From NCBI GenBank assembly GCA_030638455.1, contig DAOWEP010000106.1, positions 1 to 8,611 on the forward strand: a DNA stretch of 8,611 nt, read 5' to 3'. Of the stretch, positions 5,275 to 8,611 are shown piece after piece. The notes under the pieces were generated by a model, which saw only the letters and a list, made by a program, of their open reading frames with translations, ran no database searches and was not told where the DNA came from. The stretch's first letter is position 1. Each line of letters begins with the position of its first letter. The DNA is from Gammaproteobacteria bacterium (lineage in GTDB: Bacteria; Pseudomonadota; Gammaproteobacteria; DAOWEP01). The position numbers and the translations under genes are program-made.

Positions 5275-7359
5275 TTATTTCACCTTCATTCCCGGTTGAG
5301 CACCTTCATCTGGCTGAAGAATCCAGAGATCCTTACTCCCGGGACCTGCTGCCAGCACCATGCCTTCTGAAACACCAAACCGCATCTTCCTTGGTGTCAG
5401 ATTGGCCACCATTACCGTCAACTTCCCTTCAAGGTCTTCAGGTTGGTAGGCCGATTTTATGCCGGCGAATACATTACGTGTTTTGCCTTCCGGTTCGCCA
5501 ATATCCAGGGTAAGTTGTAGCAGTTTGTCTGCCCCGTCCACATGGGTGGCCTTCACTATTTTTGCAATACGTAGATCGATTTTGGCAAAATCTTCAAATT
5601 CTATGGTATCCGCAATGGCAGGGTGTTGTTGCGCCTCACCATGTCTTGCTGGAGAATGCTCTTCTTTTGCTTGCAGGGTTTCTTTGCTTTTATCAACCAT
5701 GGCGGTTACCTGTTCAGCCTCTATGCGTTTGGCCAGATGTTTGTATTTGTTAATAGTATGACCTAACAATAGTTGCGAGCTGTCGGACCATTGAATGGGT
5801 TCAATATTCAGAAAGGCCTCTACCTTTTCTGTCAGTTCCGGCATTACCGGTTTTAGATAGAGCGTAAGCAGACGGAATACGTTTATATTCGTGGTACAGG
5901 ACTGATGTAGTTTTTCTTCCTGGCCTTCCTGCTTGGCTATTTCCCATGGTTTGATATCGTTGATGTATTCATTCGCGAGGTCTGCCAGGCTCATAATCAG
6001 TTTAATGGCTTCACTGAATTGACGGTTTTCATACAGGCTGGCTATATCACCCGTTTTCCCCTGTATTTCGTCGAGAAGATTTTTGCCGTCACTATCCAGC
6101 TGGTCGGCCAGTTTTCCATCAAAGCGCTTGGTGATGAAGCCTGCGCTACGACTGGCAATATTGATGTACTTGCCAATCAGGTTGCTGTTAACGCGTAATA
6201 CGAAATCTTCCAGATTCAGGTCAATGTCCTCGACACGCTCATTCAATTTGGCCGCATAATAATAGCGCAGGTATTCAGGTTCGAGATGGTCAAGGTACGA
6301 GCGTGCGGTAATAAAGGTGCCGCGTGACTTCGACATCTTCTTTCCGTTTACGGTCAGAAAACCGTGCACACAGACCTTGCTGGGCGTGCGGTAATCGGCG
6401 AAGTGTAATGTGGCCGGCCAGAACAGGGCATGGAAGTACAAAATGTCCTTGCCTATAAAGTGATATAGCTCGGTCTCGCTATCCGTATTCCACCATTTAT
6501 CAAAGTCTATATTGTGCTGGGTGCAGTAATTCTTGAAACTGGACATATAGCCTACCGGCGCATCCAGCCATACATACAGGTACTTGCCCGGCGCATCCGG
6601 AATTTCAAAACCAAAGTATGGGGCGTCACGTGAGATGTCCCAGTCACGCAGGCCAGATTCAAACCATTCTTCCAGTTTGTTGCTGGATTCAACCTGTAAT
6701 GGAGCAGAATTGTTTCCTTTATGGCCTGTCTGCATCCATTGTTTCAGGAAGTCCTCGCATTGATCCAGCTTGAAAAAGTAGTGCTCAGATTCTTTTTTAA
6801 TCGGTGTCGCGCCAGAAACAGCCGATACCGGGTTGATCAGATCGGTGGGTGAATAGGTGGTACCGCAGCTTTCACAGCCATCACCATACTGGTCCTGTGC
6901 ATGACACTTGGGGCACTCACCCTTGATGAAGCGGTCTGGCAGAAACATTTCCTTGTCCGGGTCATAGAACTGCTCAATGGTGCGGGCCTCTATCAGTCCT
7001 TTTTTCTTTAACCGTGAATAGATGCCTAGTGCCAGCTCTTTATTCTCTTCTGAATTGGTAGAGTAATAATTATCAAACCGGATATTGAAGTCAGTAAAAT
7101 CCTTCAGGTGTTCTTCATGGACGCGTTCGATCAGGGCTTCGGGTGTGATGCCTTCCTGTTGGGCGCGTAACATAATCGGAGTGCCGTGTGTGTCATCGGC
7201 GCACACATAGTAGCATTCATGCCCCCGCATTTTGTGGAAGCGAACCCAGATATCTGTCTGGATATATTCCACCAGGTGGCCAAGATGGATGCTTCCGTTG
7301 GCGTAGGGCAGGGCACTGGTAACCAGAATTTTTCTGGTATTTTGTTCGGATTGATTCAT
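5275..7359 (-). CDS. metG: Methionyl-tRNA synthetase (MetG), dimeric type with C-terminal tRNA-binding domain
   Basis: The enzyme activates methionine with ATP and loads it on initiator and elongator tRNA-Met in the cytoplasm. The 694 residues match the long bacterial form. The class I HIGH signature is HLGH at 25-28 (after SALPYANGSI), and KMSKS is at 341-345. The connective peptide has a four-cysteine zinc site at C149, C152, C162 and C165 (CPKCHAQDQYGDGCESC), followed by the SGATPIKKESEHYFF block. WLDAPVGYMSSFKNY (264-278) and GKDILYFHALFWPA (303-316) are conserved active-site regions. The anticodon-binding helical domain spans about 385-545. A variable linker (about 550-585) leads to an OB-fold tRNA-binding/dimerisation domain (FAKIDLRIAKI, 591-601, to the end). 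It is divergent from mrp with 305 bp between them; no strong Shine-Dalgarno precedes the ATG. Confidence 0.98.
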   Translation of the reverse strand: MNQSEQNTRKILVTSALPYANGSIHLGHLVEYIQTDIWVRFHKMRGHECYYVCADDTHGTPIMLRAQQEGITPEALIERVHEEHLKDFTDFNIRFDNYYSTNSEENKELALGIYSRLKKKGLIEARTIEQFYDPDKEMFLPDRFIKGECPKCHAQDQYGDGCESCGTTYSPTDLINPVSAVSGATPIKKESEHYFFKLDQCEDFLKQWMQTGHKGNNSAPLQVESSNKLEEWFESGLRDWDISRDAPYFGFEIPDAPGKYLYVWLDAPVGYMSSFKNYCTQHNIDFDKWWNTDSETELYHFIGKDILYFHALFWPATLHFADYRTPSKVCVHGFLTVNGKKMSKSRGTFITARSYLDHLEPEYLRYYYAAKLNERVEDIDLNLEDFVLRVNSNLIGKYINIASRSAGFITKRFDGKLADQLDSDGKNLLDEIQGKTGDIASLYENRQFSEAIKLIMSLADLANEYINDIKPWEIAKQEGQEEKLHQSCTTNINVFRLLTLYLKPVMPELTEKVEAFLNIEPIQWSDSSQLLLGHTINKYKHLAKRIEAEQVTAMVDKSKETLQAKEEHSPARHGEAQQHPAIADTIEFEDFAKIDLRIAKIVKATHVDGADKLLQLTLDIGEPEGKTRNVFAGIKSAYQPEDLEGKLTVMVANLTPRKMRFGVSEGMVLAAGPGSKDLWILQPDEGAQPGMKVK

Positions 7360-7567
7360 TTTCTATCTGTTTTTAATGATAATTTTGCAGTATACCGTAT
7401 CTAAGGAGCTCACTGCGATTTTATAAAAACCCATTAATTGTATAATTATTAACCAATTAGGCTTGTTTTTGGCTAATGATGGCCACATATCCATGGATTC
7501 GATGAAACACGAAATTTTAGAGTTAATTGGTGAATTATGAAATACTACTGCACCCGAAAAATTCGTG

Positions 7568-7573
7568 TATAAT
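7568..7573 (+). promoter_or_regulatory. Candidate -10 box for mrp/apbC
   Basis: TATAAT is an exact match to the sigma-70 -10 consensus. The sequence about 17 bases upstream (CTACTG and neighbours) is a poor -35, and the bases just before the box are GTG rather than the TGn of an extended -10. If used, the mRNA would carry a leader of roughly 85 bases before the start codon. Confidence 0.4.
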
Positions 7574-7649
7574 AGTTGAGTTTTTTACTAAGTTTTTCTT
7601 TTTTCGTAATCTAAAGATATCTGGAATAGACGTTTATCTTCAAATTAGT

Positions 7650-7654
7650 GGAGG
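7650..7654 (+). promoter_or_regulatory. Ribosome binding site of mrp/apbC
   Basis: GGAGG lies 10 bases before the ATG at 7665. It is the strongest Shine-Dalgarno in the window and fixes the mrp start. Confidence 0.8.
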
Positions 7655-7664
7655 TTGTTGAGTT

Positions 7665-8611
7665 ATGGCGAATGTAACCCAATCGCAGGTAGAGGACGCC
7701 CTTAAAGGCTATATTGACCCTCATCTGGATAAGGATCTGGTTTCTGCCAAGGCAGTTAAGAAAATTGATGTTGATGGAAGCAAGGTGAACATTAATGTTG
7801 TGCTGGGATATCCTGCAAAAGGTTTTCAGGACAAACTGGTAGCAGACCTGAAGGAAAAGGTAGAGGCTATTGATGGAGTCGATACTGCCAATGTGGAAGT
7901 CAGCTGGAAGATAGAAGCACATACCGTCCAGAAAAATGTGAATGCCATAGAGGGCGTAAAGAATATTATTGCAGTGGCATCAGGCAAGGGTGGTGTGGGT
8001 AAGTCTACTATGTCTGTTAATCTGGCGCTGGCTCTTTCACAGGAAGGTGCAAAAGTAGGTATTCTGGATGCAGATATCTATGGTCCAAGCCAGCCACGCA
8101 TGCTGGGTATTAGTGGCAAGCCAAATACGGAAGATGGTCAGCATCTACAGCCTATGGTTAGCTACCATTTGCAGTCCATGTCGATTGGTTATCTGATTGA
8201 TGAAGATACCCCGATGATCTGGCGTGGCCCGATGGTGACCCAGGCGCTGGAGCAACTGCTAAAAGATACCGCCTGGAATGATCTGGATTATCTGATTATC
8301 GACCTGCCGCCCGGCACCGGTGACACCCAGCTTACATTGGCACAAAAGGTTCCCGTTAGTGGCGCAATAATCGTTACCACCCCGCAGGATATTGCCTTAC
8401 TGGATGCGCGCAAGGGTCTGAAGATGTTTGAGAAGGTAGAAGTTGCTGTGTTAGGTATTGTTGAAAATATGAGTATCCATATTTGCAGCGAATGCAACCA
8501 TGAAGAGCATATCTTCGGTGAAGGTGGCGGTGAGAAGATGTCGGATGAATTCGACGTGCCGTTCCTTGGCTCCTTACCACTGGATATCCGGATTCGCGAA
8601 GATACGGATAA
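7665..8611 (+). CDS. apbC: Mrp/ApbC-type P-loop ATPase, Fe-S cluster carrier (3' end outside window)
   Basis: The frame from ATG 7665 is open to the window edge, giving 315 residues of a family that is usually about 360 long, so only the C-terminal part is missing. Residues 5-85 are a MIP18/DUF59-type domain (VEDALKGYIDPHLDKDLV). The Mrp/NBP35 ATPase follows: deviant Walker A SGKGGVGKST (106-115) with the extra signature lysine 108, DADIYGPSQP (135-144), and the Walker B/switch II block DYLIIDLPPGTGD (208-220). Cys274 and Cys277 (HICSECNH) form the CxxC that holds a bridging 4Fe-4S cluster between two monomers. The protein binds a cluster and transfers it to apoproteins in the cytoplasm. Its position divergent from metG is conserved in E. 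coli (mrp/apbC-metG). Its neighbourhood to the cluster-rich Rsx complex is compatible with this role. Confidence 0.96.
   Translation, partial: MANVTQSQVEDALKGYIDPHLDKDLVSAKAVKKIDVDGSKVNINVVLGYPAKGFQDKLVADLKEKVEAIDGVDTANVEVSWKIEAHTVQKNVNAIEGVKNIIAVASGKGGVGKSTMSVNLALALSQEGAKVGILDADIYGPSQPRMLGISGKPNTEDGQHLQPMVSYHLQSMSIGYLIDEDTPMIWRGPMVTQALEQLLKDTAWNDLDYLIIDLPPGTGDTQLTLAQKVPVSGAIIVTTPQDIALLDARKGLKMFEKVEVAVLGIVENMSIHICSECNHEEHIFGEGGGEKMSDEFDVPFLGSLPLDIRIREDTD

Larger units (their letters stand above)
7360..7664. promoter_or_regulatory. metG-mrp divergent intergenic region
   Basis: This 305 bp region is AT-rich and must supply promoters in both directions. For metG, the best -10-like hexamer on the minus strand is TATACT (complement of 7389-7394), without a good -35, giving a leader of about 20-25 bases. 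For mrp, TATAAT at 7568-7573 is a consensus -10, followed by a T-rich leader (7578-7605) and a good ribosome binding site. An 8-base inverted repeat, ACCAATTA (7452-7459) and TAATTGGT (7525-7532), and a 10-base palindrome, ATCCATGGAT (7489-7498), are present but could be chance. I see no RNA gene, riboswitch or convincing open reading frame here. Confidence 0.45.

Noticed and set aside
7489..7498. ATCCATGGAT palindrome in the metG-mrp gap as an operator
   Set aside because: A single 10-base palindrome without a second copy or promoter context is likely to be chance.
7452..7532. 8-base inverted repeat ACCAATTA/TAATTGGT as a regulatory hairpin
   Set aside because: The arms are 65 bases apart, short and AT-rich, and a match of this length is easily expected by chance.
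7611..7922. A 103-codon minus-strand open frame overlapping the start of mrp
   Set aside because: The plus-strand frame has a clear Mrp/ApbC sequence and a strong ribosome binding site. The antisense frame has no recognisable features.
1..8611. CRISPR arrays, tRNA or rRNA genes, and phage or transposase genes
   Set aside because: No regularly spaced direct repeats, cloverleaf-like sequences, rRNA motifs or transposase/integrase motifs were seen on either strand.

Overview
The window comes from a bacterium, most probably a gammaproteobacterium of moderate GC content. The evidence is an electron-transport operon in the order rsxA-rsxB-rsxC-rsxD-rsxG-rsxE (the rnf order), with protein lengths and motifs close to the E. 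coli/Pseudomonas type. Next to it is metG, divergent from an Mrp/ApbC-type Fe-S carrier gene; metG and mrp are also divergent neighbours in E. coli. I cannot name the genus from sequence alone.

Layout. Everything from 1 to 7359 is on the minus strand and reads right to left: metG (7359-5275), a 114-115 bp AT-rich gap, rsxA (5159-4578), an unusual 176 bp gap, rsxB (4401-3811), rsxC (3808-2108), rsxD (2092-1064), rsxG (1052-381) and the first 117 codons of rsxE (351-1, cut by the window edge). From rsxB on the genes are tightly packed (2, 15, 11 and 29 bp apart), as expected of one transcript. To the right, mrp/apbC runs on the plus strand from 7665 off the right edge. The 305 bp between metG and mrp must hold both promoters; a consensus -10 box (TATAAT) and a good ribosome binding site are visible for mrp.

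How the genes work together. RsxA, D and E are membrane subunits, RsxB and RsxC carry Fe-S clusters (RsxC also has the NADH/FMN fold), and RsxG and RsxD carry covalent FMN. Together they form the Rnf/Rsx complex, which couples ferredoxin/NAD(H) electron transfer to ion movement, or in E. coli to reduction of SoxR. Mrp supplies Fe-S clusters to apoproteins, so its proximity to a cluster-rich complex is suggestive but not proof of a link. MetG is a housekeeping methionyl-tRNA synthetase.

The most unusual item is a near-perfect 162 bp palindrome (4417-4578) filling the rsxA-rsxB gap. It begins on the last base of the rsxA stop codon, has arms of 78-79 bp around a 5 bp centre, and looks like a miniature inverted-repeat (MITE-like) element inserted within the operon. 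An open reading frame of 53 codons runs through it and ends in an ATGA overlap with the rsxB start, so the insertion may have kept translational coupling. A second, smaller oddity is a near-duplicate of the rsxE start region that creates a five-codon leader ORF, also with an ATGA overlap.
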